Below are positions 43,387 to 53,427 of a stretch of 64,000 nt of DNA, piece by piece. Source of the DNA: Bdellovibrio sp. ZAP7 (lineage in GTDB: Bacteria; Bdellovibrionota; FAC87; UBA2466). The notes below the pieces were generated by a model. That model saw only the letters and a program-made list of their open reading frames with translations. It made no database searches and had not been told where the DNA came from. Position 1 is the stretch's first letter. Every line of letters begins with the position of its first letter. The position numbers and the translations under genes were made by a program. Location: assembly GCA_945878405.1 (NCBI GenBank), contig CAMCTJ010000004.1, forward strand, positions 1 through 64,000, written 5' to 3'.

Positions 43387-43457
43387 CCTTTTGGGCCCCC
43401 ATATTTCTCATAAGTCCCTGAAACGGCAAGAGTTTTGATTTTTTTTTAGAGGATCCC

Positions 43458-43485
43458 TTGACTCTCTCGGGACTCAACCTAGATT
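43458..43485 (+). promoter_or_regulatory. Promoter for fmdB-type gene
   Basis: TTGACT (43458..43463), 16 bases, TAGATT (43480..43485), 26 bases before the ATG at 43512. Confidence 0.6.
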
Positions 43486-43511
43486 GTGAAACGAAAAATA
43501 AGGAACTTTGT

Positions 43512-43757
43512 ATGCCTTTGTATGAGTACGACTGTGATAGCTGCAAAAAACATCTGGAGGTAATTCAAAAATTTTCGGATGCTGCTTTGGTAACCTGCCC
43601 TGAATGTGCCGGGAGCTTAAGCAAACGGCTTTCCTTAACCAGCTTCCAATTAAAAGGAAGCGGTTGGTATTCGACCGACTATAAGAAGTCGACGAATAGC
43701 TCAGATAAAGGCGCATCAAGCACGGAGACGAGCCCGGCAAAAACTTCAAAAGATTAA
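43512..43757 (+). CDS. FmdB-family zinc-ribbon protein
   Basis: 81 residues from the ATG at 43512, which has AAGGA at the right distance. The FmdB zinc ribbon MPLYEYDCDSCKKHLEV...VTCPECAGSLSKRLS gives two C-x2-C pairs. The tail is Ser/Thr/Lys-rich and disordered. First described as regulators near formamidase genes; most are of unknown role. It is upstream of groESL with a 113-base gap. Confidence 0.88.
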   Translation: MPLYEYDCDSCKKHLEVIQKFSDAALVTCPECAGSLSKRLSLTSFQLKGSGWYSTDYKKSTNSSDKGASSTETSPAKTSKD

Positions 43758-43870
43758 GTGATTTCAAGATTTTAAGCTTTCTCACTTGACTTTTAAGATG
43801 CTGCACGGCACAACCTCCACGCTTGGAAAGTTTCAGTGGTTAAAACTTTATTATTAATAAGGAGATGGTC

Positions 43871-44161
43871 ATGAACATTCGTCCTCTACACGATCGCGTT
43901 ATCGTAAAGCGATTTGAAGAAGAAGAACGTACCAAAGGCGGAATTATCATTCCTGATAACGCCAAAGAAAAACCCCAACAAGGCGAAATCATTGCGGTTG
44001 GAGCCGGCAAAGTTATGGAAGACGGTCGCAAAGTAGCACCTGAAGTAAAAAAAGGTGATCGTGTTCTATTTGGAAAATATTCTGGCACTGAAATCAAAGT
44101 TGAAGGTGTCGAATACTTAATGATGCGCGAAGAAGACATTCTCGGCGTTGTTGAAAAGTAA
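43871..44161 (+). CDS. groS: Co-chaperonin GroES
   Basis: 96 residues from ATG 43871, preceded by AAGGAG at six bases; the in-frame ATG at 43865 lies in the ribosome site itself. [29 protein letters not shown] (mobile loop) and [24 protein letters not shown] are standard. Forms the heptameric lid on GroEL, encoded 25 bases downstream. No CIRCE repeat is visible upstream. Confidence 0.98.
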   Translation: MNIRPLHDRVIVKRFEEEERTKGGIIIPDNAKEKPQQGEIIAVGAGKVMEDGRKVAPEVKKGDRVLFGKYSGTEIKVEGVEYLMMREEDILGVVEK

Positions 44162-44174
44162 GATTAATTTTTAA

Positions 44175-45845
<1,671 letters not shown>

Positions 45846-45870
45846 GCTTAGCCTAGGCTAATCACCTTAA

Positions 45871-45905
45871 ACGGGCTATCCTTTCGGGATAGCCCGTTTT
45901 TTTTT
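45871..45905 (+). terminator. Rho-independent terminator of groESL
   Basis: Perfect 11-bp stem ACGGGCTATCC/GGATAGCCCGT, 5-base loop TTTCG, then a run of nine T. The ABC-importer gene begins right after it. Confidence 0.95.
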
Positions 45906-45918
45906 GCCTGAGGATCTC

Positions 45919-46932
45919 ATGACCTTAAAAAAAACCAGCCTTCTCTTGTTGCCTCTGATCATGCTGGTTCTTTTTTATTGGAATTCTAAAAGCCAGGAAA
46001 ACAAAGAGGTCATCTGGATCTATGCCTCCATTTATAAAGAAGTTATTTCTGAATTTGATAAAGCTCTGAAAGAAAAATTTCCATCAGTCCAGGTACGTTG
46101 GTATCAATCGGGGAGTGAAAATGTTGCAGCCCGAGTGAACGCTGAGCTTTCAACGGGTAACTCTCAAGCTGATCTCATTATGACCAGTGACCCTTTCTGG
46201 TTCGTGGAGTTAAAAAAGGCAGGACACCTTCTTTCATATTTTTCCCCTACTGCAGCCCCTTTAGAACCCCGGTACAAAGATGGAGAAGGAGCTTTTCTCA
46301 TCAATCGTATTCCAGTAGGGGTTATCGCATATGAGAAAACGCAAGTCTCTGAAACAGACGCCCCAAAAACTTGGGACGACCTACTAGCAACCCGCTGGCG
46401 TAATAAAATAAGCATGCCTAGTCCGTTAGAAAGTGGAACCGCCCTCACCTTTGTCTCTCAGTTGGTCAGAAAAAAAGGTTGGGGTTATTTTGAGGCCCTA
46501 AAAAGAAACAATCTGCTTTCTTCGGGAGGAAACTCTTCGGTGATTCAAAGAATTGAAACGAAAGAGACGCCTATCGGAATCGTTCTCCTGGAAAATGCCC
46601 TTCAAGCGCAAAAGCGAGGGGCCCCTATTAACATTGTGTATCCCGCAGAAGGGGTTATTCCAGTCCCGTCTCCCATTGCTATATTAGCGCAAACCCGCAA
46701 CCCTGATTTATCTCGTCAAATTTATGATTTTTTTTCAACTGATGAGGCCCAAGCCATCTTTCTAAAAGCCAATGTTTACTCACCCTTTCGTAAGCAACTG
46801 GCGCCTGAGTCAGCCAAATCCTTTTCTGAAATTGAAAAGACAGAGTTCGGATGGAATGCTAACATTCTGGAAGAGTTCAATCGAACAAAAGAAGATACAA
46901 AAAAAACTTTTACTAAGCTGATTTTGCAATAA
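45919..46932 (+). CDS. ABC importer substrate-binding protein, iron(III)-type
   Basis: 337 residues from ATG 45919 (GAGG upstream); an upstream TTG would lie in the terminator. N-terminal hydrophobic helix (LLLLPLIMLVLFYW) without a clear cleavage site suggests membrane tethering. The mature fold is class-II periplasmic binding protein of the FutA/AfuA group: WIYASIYKEVISEFDKAL, QADLIMTSDPFWFVELKKAG, PKTWDDLLATRWRNKISM, and late AIFLKANVYSPFR. Works with the permease (1-base gap) and ATPase that follow. Iron is likely, other anions or polyamines possible. Confidence 0.85.
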   Translation: MTLKKTSLLLLPLIMLVLFYWNSKSQENKEVIWIYASIYKEVISEFDKALKEKFPSVQVRWYQSGSENVAARVNAELSTGNSQADLIMTSDPFWFVELKKAGHLLSYFSPTAAPLEPRYKDGEGAFLINRIPVGVIAYEKTQVSETDAPKTWDDLLATRWRNKISMPSPLESGTALTFVSQLVRKKGWGYFEALKRNNLLSSGGNSSVIQRIETKETPIGIVLLENALQAQKRGAPINIVYPAEGVIPVPSPIAILAQTRNPDLSRQIYDFFSTDEAQAIFLKANVYSPFRKQLAPESAKSFSEIEKTEFGWNANILEEFNRTKEDTKKTFTKLILQ

Positions 46933-46933
46933 C

Positions 46934-48562
46934 GTGCCGATATTCTCACCTAAAACTTCTTATTTTCTAACTTGGGTTGTTGTCTTTTTAGTTTGCGTGC
47001 TTCCTCTTCTGACGATGGGAGTTCGAATAATCCCTCACCCAGAACTCATTTCTCTAATCTGGGAACCCAACGTACTGAAAAGCCTGATGGTTACCTTATC
47101 TGTAGGCTTTGCTAGTTTGTTTTTAGCCCTGCTTATCGGCGTACCGGTGAGTTACCTCATTTCACGCACCAACATAGGGGGAAAAAGTTTTTTTGGGTTT
47201 TGGTTACTTTTTCCTTTTTTCGTCCCTTCCTATCTTTTTGCAATTGCCTGGGTTGTGCTTGCCTTACCCCAAGTGGGAATCTTAAATCGCCTTTTGGGAA
47301 AAGATTGGCTCAACATCTATTCATTTTGGGGATTAGTTTGGGTAACGTGTAATGCCTACTTTCCAGTCATTGTGAATACTCTCTCAAAGAGTTTTGCTAG
47401 TATGGATTCCAGCCTTGAAGAAGCGGCCCGGATTTGTGGTGCCTCTCCAGGTCGGGTCTTTTTTAAAGTAACCCTTCCTTGCCAAACCTCAAGCATGATT
47501 GGAGCAGGCTTAGTTTTCTTGTTTATCACTCTTTCCTCGTTTGGGATTCCGGCCATCGTGGGAAACCCGGCAAAACTCTATGTCTTAACGACTCAGATTT
47601 TTACCTATTCCAAAATGGGAGGAATTACCGGGATCGATCAAGCATTCGTTGTCTCACTCTGGTTGATAGTCTTTTCGCTACTTTTAACTACCATCGGCCG
47701 AAAATTAAAACAGAAGCATGCGGTGGCTCTAACACTTGGGAAAATGACCAAACACTCATTGATGGACCTGGGAAAGTGGCGATTTCTCTGTCAGGGCTTT
47801 TTATTTTGTCTTTTTTTGTTTTTCATTGTTCTCCCCTTGGGCGCAATCATTCTCAGTTCATTTTTTTCGGTGGCAGGAACTTTGAGTTGGTCTAACCTCT
47901 CATTGCAACACTATCGATATCTATTTCAACTTCAAGAGACTCGGAATGCAGTCACTAATTCGTTAAGCTTGGCTTTTTTAGGCGGGATCACCTGTTGCGC
48001 CCTAGGCCTTCTGATTACTTTTTTTAGCCACCGAAGTAATTTTTGGGGAAAAGCGACAATTGAAAAAGTTAGCTCGTTACCCTTTTCAATACCGGGTACC
48101 GTAATCGCTCTCGCTTTTCTTGTTAGCTTTGGTAGCGGCTGGGGTATTAAAGAGATCAGTTTGTTGGGTACTCCCTTCCTTATTTACCTTACCTATATCG
48201 CTAAGGATCTTGCTATCGCCGTTCAAACCCTTGGCCCCGCATTGAACCAAATTGACAAAAACCTCGAAGAAGCGGGACGAGTGTTTGGCGCGACCACTCT
48301 GGGAGTTGTCGATCGCATTTTATTTCCAATTCTTTTTCCAGTATTAAAGAGCGTTTTCTTTTTATGTGCTCTTCCGATGCTTTCGGAACTTACCATGTCA
48401 GTGCTTCTGTTTGGACCAGGCACAGAGACTTTAGGAACTCTCATTTTCCAACTTCAAGATTATGCAAGTCCGCTGGCTGCTTGCGCACTGGCAAGCCTAC
48501 TCGTTGTTTTCCTGGGTTCTGGAATGTTTATCGGTCGGTATTTTGCTAGGGGACAAACATGA
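46934..48562 (+). CDS. ABC importer permease, FbpB-like fused double domain
   Basis: 542 residues from a GTG start, about 12 transmembrane helices. It is a tandem of two binding-protein-dependent permease domains, each with an EAA loop: EEAARICGASPGRVFFKVTLP (about 155-175) and EEAGRVFGATTLGVVDRILFP (about 440-460). This double form is typical of ferric-ion (FbpB/SfuB) permeases. Overlaps the ATPase gene by 4 bases. Confidence 0.92.
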   Translation: MPIFSPKTSYFLTWVVVFLVCVLPLLTMGVRIIPHPELISLIWEPNVLKSLMVTLSVGFASLFLALLIGVPVSYLISRTNIGGKSFFGFWLLFPFFVPSYLFAIAWVVLALPQVGILNRLLGKDWLNIYSFWGLVWVTCNAYFPVIVNTLSKSFASMDSSLEEAARICGASPGRVFFKVTLPCQTSSMIGAGLVFLFITLSSFGIPAIVGNPAKLYVLTTQIFTYSKMGGITGIDQAFVVSLWLIVFSLLLTTIGRKLKQKHAVALTLGKMTKHSLMDLGKWRFLCQGFLFCLFLFFIVLPLGAIILSSFFSVAGTLSWSNLSLQHYRYLFQLQETRNAVTNSLSLAFLGGITCCALGLLITFFSHRSNFWGKATIEKVSSLPFSIPGTVIALAFLVSFGSGWGIKEISLLGTPFLIYLTYIAKDLAIAVQTLGPALNQIDKNLEEAGRVFGATTLGVVDRILFPILFPVLKSVFFLCALPMLSELTMSVLLFGPGTETLGTLIFQLQDYASPLAACALASLLVVFLGSGMFIGRYFARGQT

Positions 48563-49287
48563 GTAGCGTTACATTGGATTCAATCTCAAAAATTTATGGG
48601 GAACAGACGATCATTCCGCCTCTCTCCCTGGAAATTAAACCCGGTGAATTTTTGAGTCTTTTGGGGCCCTCCGGCTGCGGAAAAACTACTCTCATTCGCA
48701 TGATTGCAGGTCTCGAACTTCCAACTCAAGGGAAAGTGATTATTGGGGATCAAACCGTTTTTGATTCTACCTCGCAACACTTTGTTCCGCCTGAAAAGAG
48801 AAATTTAGGAATGGTTTTTCAAAGCTATGCTCTTTGGCCACACCTCAACGTTTTTGAAAATATCGCCTTTCCATTAAGATGCAGAAAGGTGCCTCAGTCT
48901 GATATTGAAGGCAAAGTGGAAAGCGCTTTAGAAGAAGTTCAACTTCATGGTTTGGGAAAGAGAAAGCCCAATGAATTATCTGGGGGCCAACAACAACGAG
49001 TAGCCCTTGCTCGAGCACTGGTGGCGAGACCGAAAGTATTACTTCTGGATGAACCCCTCTCAAATTTAGATACCAATCTGAGAGAGGAAATGTGTGAGCA
49101 AATTGGAAAGCTAAAGGCTCAGTTTCCAATGACCATGATTTATGTAACTCACGATCAAAATGAAGCGGTACGTTTGAGTGACCGAATTGCTATCTTAAAT
49201 AAGGGAAAAATTGAGCAACTGGGGACTGTACAGGAATTAAGAAACAGTCCCAAAACAGAATTCGTCCGCGGTTTTTTCCGAGTTTAA
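48559..49287 (+). CDS. ABC importer ATPase, FbpC-like
   Basis: 242 residues. Walker A GPSGCGKTT (36-44), Q-loop MVFQSYALWPH, signature ELSGGQQQRVALARAL, Walker B VLLLDEPLSNLD and H-loop YVTHDQNEAVRLSD. It stops after the ATPase core and lacks the C-terminal regulatory domain that FbpC and PotA carry (350 residues). Energises the permease upstream. Confidence 0.94.
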   Translation: MSSVTLDSISKIYGEQTIIPPLSLEIKPGEFLSLLGPSGCGKTTLIRMIAGLELPTQGKVIIGDQTVFDSTSQHFVPPEKRNLGMVFQSYALWPHLNVFENIAFPLRCRKVPQSDIEGKVESALEEVQLHGLGKRKPNELSGGQQQRVALARALVARPKVLLLDEPLSNLDTNLREEMCEQIGKLKAQFPMTMIYVTHDQNEAVRLSDRIAILNKGKIEQLGTVQELRNSPKTEFVRGFFRV

Positions 49288-49299
49288 GGCCCGTTGAAT

Positions 49300-49797
49300 C
49301 TACTTAGACAGTGCAATCAGCGACAAGGTAAACCCGGTCATCGCCGCCATAAAACTAGTAATCAATGAGATAGTTTGAATGTCTCTTCTCCAGTTAAAGG
49401 GAACATTTACGATATCCCCGTCCTGAAGTTTAGGAATTCGTCCGCCATCTTTCATAAGATCTTGCAGATCAACATCAATCAGGTCCTGCTGTCCTCTTCT
49501 TCTGATACTGATTCCATTGAGCTTGGAATTATCTCCATAACCTCCTGCGTAGAGGATAGAGAAAAGGAGATCGGTCCCCTCGGGAACATAGTGAACTCCT
49601 TGTTGGGGAATGGCTCCAAACATAAGGACACGTATTAAAATTTTCCCGTAACCCTGACCATGAACGAACTCTCCAGATCCCTGCTGGTGAGAGGGGGAAA
49701 TCTGAGCAAATTTATCTTCAACAGACTCTGCTCGTAATTGAGGTGCTCCTAAAATAAGAACTCCCACTAATAAACGACACATAAATTTGGTGATCAT
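49300..49797 (-). CDS. SLBB-domain exported membrane protein
   Basis: 165 residues. Signal peptide 1-23 (LLVGVLILGAPQLRA); a beta-grasp SLBB-type domain about 50-130 (VLMFGAIPQQGVHYVPEGTDLLFSILYAGG..., DLQDLMKDGGRIPKLQDGDIVNVP), and a C-terminal transmembrane helix (SLITSFMAAMTGFTLSLIAL). SLBB domains occur in polysaccharide export proteins (Wza-like), but the PES domain is absent and no export cluster is adjacent. Role uncertain. Confidence 0.78.
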   Translation of the reverse strand: MITKFMCRLLVGVLILGAPQLRAESVEDKFAQISPSHQQGSGEFVHGQGYGKILIRVLMFGAIPQQGVHYVPEGTDLLFSILYAGGYGDNSKLNGISIRRRGQQDLIDVDLQDLMKDGGRIPKLQDGDIVNVPFNWRRDIQTISLITSFMAAMTGFTLSLIALSK

Positions 49798-49841
49798 GCC
49801 CCCCCCTTTTTATTGGCTAACTGAAGAACCCATTATACAGA

Positions 49842-51398
49842 CTATTTCAAAGTCTTCCAATTCTGAAGCAGATGAGCCATCAAACGAACCATAACTCCAG
49901 CGCCGTGCTTCGACGAAAAATAATTTCTATCTTTTCGATGAGAAGCAGAGCCTGCAATATCGAAGTGGACCCAGGGATATTTTTTATCCATGAAGAACTT
50001 TAGAAACGTGCCTCCTTTTTGGGAGCCTGCTTCTCGTCCACCAGAATTTCGAATGTCGGCATAATGGCTTTTGAGATCCTCTTCATATTCATCATAAAGA
50101 GGAAGTTCCCAAACTCGTTCATCTGTGGCTTCGGAAGCCGCCTTAATGACTCCGATGAGCCCCTTATGAGTTCCCATAATTCCGGTCGTTACGGTTCCCA
50201 ATGCGACGATTACTGCTCCCGTAAGAGTTGCAAAATCAACAATGGCTTGTGGGTTTTGTTTTTGAGCGTACTCCAGAACATCCGCAAGAACTAATCTGCC
50301 TTCAGCATCTGTGTTGGTAATCTCTACTGTTTTTCCACTGACCGACCGTTGGATATCACCGGGCTTTTGAGCTTTGCCTCCTGGCATATTTTCGACAGCA
50401 CCGATGTAGCCGATAACATTCACAGGAAGTTTTAGTTTGGCACAAGCCTGCATGACTCCGGCAACAGTGGCTGCTCCCATCATGTCATATTTCATTTCTT
50501 CCATTCGATCGGAAGGTTTTAAGGAAATTCCACCCGAATCAAAGGTAACGCCTTTTCCTACCATCACAAAAGGACGATCGGTTTTCCGGCCCCCCTTATG
50601 TTCCATCACAATGAGTTGTGGCTCTTGAGCTGAACCTTTAGCTACTCCTAAAAGAAGTCCCATTCCTTCTTTTTCCATTTCTTTGGCACCTAAAATTTGG
50701 CAGGTTAGCCCATTACTTCGAGCCATTTCCTGACACAAACGAGCCAATTCTTTTGGAGTCAAAGCATTTCCGGGCTTATCTCCTAACAAACGAGTGAAGA
50801 AAATCGACTCGACCAGGGCTCGCGCTTTGTCTCGGGCCTTTTCAAAATCTTTTCCTTTGAGCCCGACTAATTCAATTCCTTGTGGATAAAACAGGCTCTT
50901 GTCTTCTTTTTTAAACTCCCGATAGTCATAACTTGCTAAAAGATATCCCTCGCAAAACGCCTGAAGGGAATAAGCTCGTTTGGATTCTCTAACCGTATTA
51001 AGGATGCTTTGAATATCTAAGGTAACGTCTTTTAAGTGTTCTTTTTTCTGAAAATGATAAGTAGCAGCTCCCACCTGACGCAAGGTGTCCGTATCCAGAG
51101 CTGTTTTCTTGCCCAAACCAATAAGACCCAGGTTTGAAGCCGTTCCAAACCGGTAGGCTCTGATTAATAAGGTCTCATTCTTTTTTCCCCAGAAGCAGTT
51201 AGCCCCTTTTAAATAGTTTTCTAGGTCACTCAGTTCTTTGATCTTCTTCCCAGCGAACACTGGAAGATCATGGGTAACAACTTCTTCCTTCTTTTCCTTG
51301 CCCTTTTCTTTGGGCTCCGCTTGGAAAAAAGCTAACAGAGCTGCTGAAGGTGCTTGTACTTTGCTAAGGGGGTTTAAAGAAATTTCTGGTAGAGCCAT
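49842..51398 (-). CDS. pepA: Leucyl aminopeptidase (M17)
   Basis: 518 residues. Catalytic domain with the dinuclear metal ligands in VGKGVTFDSGGISLKP, the KYDMMGAATVAGVM block and the M17 signature NTDAEGRLVLADVL. N-terminal macro-like domain about 1-180. Releases N-terminal amino acids from peptides in the cytoplasm; PepA can also bind DNA in E. coli. It stands 84 bases from the next minus-strand gene upstream. Confidence 0.95.
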   Translation of the reverse strand: MALPEISLNPLSKVQAPSAALLAFFQAEPKEKGKEKKEEVVTHDLPVFAGKKIKELSDLENYLKGANCFWGKKNETLLIRAYRFGTASNLGLIGLGKKTALDTDTLRQVGAATYHFQKKEHLKDVTLDIQSILNTVRESKRAYSLQAFCEGYLLASYDYREFKKEDKSLFYPQGIELVGLKGKDFEKARDKARALVESIFFTRLLGDKPGNALTPKELARLCQEMARSNGLTCQILGAKEMEKEGMGLLLGVAKGSAQEPQLIVMEHKGGRKTDRPFVMVGKGVTFDSGGISLKPSDRMEEMKYDMMGAATVAGVMQACAKLKLPVNVIGYIGAVENMPGGKAQKPGDIQRSVSGKTVEITNTDAEGRLVLADVLEYAQKQNPQAIVDFATLTGAVIVALGTVTTGIMGTHKGLIGVIKAASEATDERVWELPLYDEYEEDLKSHYADIRNSGGREAGSQKGGTFLKFFMDKKYPWVHFDIAGSASHRKDRNYFSSKHGAGVMVRLMAHLLQNWKTLK

Positions 51399-51482
51399 GC
51401 TGGATTCTCCTCTTAATTAACTTATCTAAAACAGTTATTTTAAGGGAGTTCAGCTAAGATTGACAATCAATCTGCTTATTTT

Positions 51483-52007
51483 TTATTGCGCGCCAGCTTG
51501 TACGAAATGAATGGAATGACCGATGGGGGAAGGAGAATAGGCCCCTTTTTTAAAGGCCGAGATAAAAGTTCTGGCGTGGTTTTCATCTTGAAAGGTAAGC
51601 CTGTGCACCATGTTCAAATTCATGGTTTTCCAAAAAACGACCTCTTTGCCCATCTCTTTCCGGGACCATAGATTTTCTAAAGAGTCATTATACTCTGGGT
51701 TAACTCCGGGCTTGAGATTGAGTTGTTCCCTGGCGAATGCAACGGCTTGAATGGGAGACGAAAAAACTTTTACTTCACTAGTTAAATCAGTGTTCACCCA
51801 ACGCAGAACATACCGTTGGCCCTCTTTAGAAAGGGCTGCCCGTAATGAAACCGGTTCTGTTTGTTTCCAGATGAAGCGAAGAAAGAAAACTTCGCCGATG
51901 ATAAAACCGATCAGGAACAACTTTGAAATTTTAGATTCAAATTTAAACATCCTCCCTATAGAAAGCAAAAGAAAGGCCGAGGCTTTGCATGTGTTTTTCC
52001 CTTTCAT
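51483..52007 (-). CDS. Membrane-anchored protein with SPOR-like periplasmic part, unknown
   Basis: 174 residues from ATG 52007; the ATG at 51950 (155 residues) is an alternative with a GGAGG abutting it. One transmembrane segment (KLFLIGFIIGEVFFLRFIW), then a soluble domain with two similar halves (SSPIQAVAFAREQLNLKPG and QDENHARTFISAFKKG) reminiscent of SPOR-type alpha/beta repeats. No confident family. No ribosome site precedes the longer start. Confidence 0.65.
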   Translation of the reverse strand: MKGKNTCKASAFLLLSIGRMFKFESKISKLFLIGFIIGEVFFLRFIWKQTEPVSLRAALSKEGQRYVLRWVNTDLTSEVKVFSSPIQAVAFAREQLNLKPGVNPEYNDSLENLWSRKEMGKEVVFWKTMNLNMVHRLTFQDENHARTFISAFKKGAYSPSPIGHSIHFVQAGAQ

Positions 52008-52260
52008 TTCATTAGTTTAACTTTTTTGAGTTTGCCGGTTTGCGATGAACTTTTTTGCAGTTGCCAACGGTGTATTCATCAAGTTTTGAGGTTCTATTTT
52101 GGTCCTTGCTTGCAACACGGCAAGGTGTTGGAATTACAATTATTTTTAGGGATCAGTTCTGAACCCAAAATGAGACCAGTTTTGTGATTGAATTAAAATC
52201 TTTCCGGTTCTGAAACCCTTGAAATCACGCCCAAAATAACGCTTTGCACATTAAATAACT

Positions 52261-52276
52261 TGGCACGCTAGTTGCT
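52261..52276 (+). promoter_or_regulatory. Sigma-54 (RpoN) promoter
   Basis: TGGCACGCTAGTTGCT matches the sigma-54 consensus TGGCACGRNNNTTGCW at all but one position, with correct GG-GC spacing. Predicted start is near 52287, ahead of the leader and pilG. It is the only such match I noticed in the window. It would need an NtrC-class activator such as the one encoded at 24.4 kb. Confidence 0.85.
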
Positions 52277-52306
52277 CTCAGACTCAGTAACTTCTGAGAT
52301 GGAAAA

Positions 52307-52339
52307 CAAATTTTACTCAGGAGAGTTAGTAAAAATTTG
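52307..52339 (+). promoter_or_regulatory. Leader hairpin 1
   Basis: CAAATTTTACT pairs with AGTAAAAATTTG (11 bp with one bulged base, 10-base loop CAGGAGAGTT) about 20 bases after the expected sigma-54 transcript start. The GGAG in the loop resembles a ribosome site with no start codon behind it. Confidence 0.6.
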
Positions 52340-52429
52340 AGAGAGGGTTCCGGGATCAAGGGTCTTTCACTCCATTCATCCCCCCCAAACCTGTTGCTGA
52401 AGGCTTGAGATTTCGGCTAACCCTCTCTC
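52339..52429 (+). ncRNA. Leader hairpin 2: long stem, possible sRNA or regulatory 5' UTR
   Basis: A perfect 11-bp pairing GAGAGAGGGTT (52339..52349) with AACCCTCTCTC (52419..52429) is extended inward by CCGGGATC with GATTTCGG (two G-U pairs). The loop is about 45 bases and includes a run of six C. No U-run follows, so it is not a standard terminator. Either a structured leader of pilG or a processed small RNA; inferred from base pairing only. Confidence 0.5.
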
Positions 52430-52476
52430 TAAACAAAACTCTACTTTTAGATAATTCCCCGATAAAATTATTCCCT

Positions 52477-53427
52477 ATGACGAAGAGAATCACACCCGTA
52501 CTTGTGATGTTGGGATTTTTCTGTCTTCTGGGTAGTAAAGTTCTTTTTCAAAATCAGCTTCAAAAGATAGATGCTCTTAAAGGCCCCGATACCGATGAGT
52601 TCAAAGTTAGCTATCGGGGAGATTCCCTGAAAAAACTTTCTTTTGGCTATGATAATTTTTTATCGAGTCTTTTATGGATACGCCTGCTTCAAGAAGCTAA
52701 ATATACCCCGATAAAAGGTAATTCTGTAAGTTGGGAATACTCGGAAGTAGAGGCGGTCACCACTTTAGATCCTAATTTTGACTCAGCTTATAATTTTGGT
52801 TCCCTTTATGTTTCTTTTTTTAGAAGAGATAAGCTTGGGGGAAAGAAGCTTCTTGAAAAATGGGTTAACCATTCACCGACTTTTTGGAAACCCCATCATA
52901 TGCTTGGCATGCATTACTTTTTGGAACTTGGTGACTACGCCCATGCCGCTCCTCACATCCTCAGAGCCTCTCAATTACCAGGCGCCCCTCCTTACATTGC
53001 CTCTTTGGGGGTCGGGTTACTAGGCCAATCTGGCGCAAGCCTCTTTGTACTTCAATCGGCTTGTGAACTTTTTGAAGCCGCCACGGGACGCGAGGCACGA
53101 GTGCGATTAGCGAGAAGAGTAAGGGGTCTTCGTTGGCATTTAGAAAAACAAAGTTGGGAAACTGCCTTAGCGAAATTCAAAAAGACAAATAACGGATCGC
53201 TTCCCCACTCGCTGGCCGAACTGAATCCTTTTTTGAAAACGGAACCAAGTCGAGACATTAGTTCGGTCATTCCTCATCTTGGTAAATCCGAGGCCTTACA
53301 AATTCTTTTCTCTGAAAAGTTTCAATTTAATCTGAGTAAAGATCGGAAAACCATCGAAGCCATGAAACCAGACCAAGCTAAGGAATTTGAAAACATTGGC
53401 GTTCACCTACAAAAGGAATCACCATGA
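52477..53427 (+). CDS. pilG: PilG-like TPR protein of the pilGHI complex
   Basis: About 316 residues from ATG 52477 (an upstream TTG would lie in the leader hairpin). N-terminal anchor helix (VLVMLGFFCLLGSKVLF), then helical repeats (YDNFLSSLLWIRLLQEAKYT, DSAYNFGSLYVSF, HHMLGMHYFLELGDYAHAAPHILRASQLPGAPPY). Placed as PilG by order: it precedes an ABC ATPase, an ABC permease and prepilin peptidase, as pilG-H-I-D do in Myxococcus, where they are needed for pilus assembly or export. Symbol by synteny, moderately sure. Confidence 0.7.
   Translation: MTKRITPVLVMLGFFCLLGSKVLFQNQLQKIDALKGPDTDEFKVSYRGDSLKKLSFGYDNFLSSLLWIRLLQEAKYTPIKGNSVSWEYSEVEAVTTLDPNFDSAYNFGSLYVSFFRRDKLGGKKLLEKWVNHSPTFWKPHHMLGMHYFLELGDYAHAAPHILRASQLPGAPPYIASLGVGLLGQSGASLFVLQSACELFEAATGREARVRLARRVRGLRWHLEKQSWETALAKFKKTNNGSLPHSLAELNPFLKTEPSRDISSVIPHLGKSEALQILFSEKFQFNLSKDRKTIEAMKPDQAKEFENIGVHLQKESP

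Larger units (their letters stand above)
52008..52476. other. 469-base intergenic region with sigma-54 promoter and folded leader
   Basis: No protein gene of normal size is seen; a pilA, common here in myxobacteria, is absent. The first 250 bases are featureless and AT-leaning. From 52261 onwards it carries a near-perfect sigma-54 promoter and two hairpins, listed separately. A 13-codon frame (ATG at 52299) overlaps the first hairpin and lacks a ribosome site. Confidence 0.7.

Noticed and set aside
43758-43870. CIRCE (HrcA) operator or heat-shock promoter before groES
   Set aside because: The TTAGCACTC-N9-GAGTGCTAA repeat is absent. A TTGACT at 43786 has only a poor CACAAC as -10 partner, so I did not call it.
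45848-45861. 14-bp palindrome after groL as a protein-binding site
   Set aside because: Perfect (TTAGCCTAGGCTAA) but isolated and just ahead of the terminator; no second copy seen, so no function is claimed.
51450-51475. Inverted repeat AGATTG/CAATCT as a terminator
   Set aside because: The stem is only 6 bp with a few T on the strand that carries no upstream gene.
52299-52340. 13-codon leader peptide after the sigma-54 promoter
   Set aside because: No ribosome site, and the frame runs through the hairpin stem; no regulatory codon bias visible.
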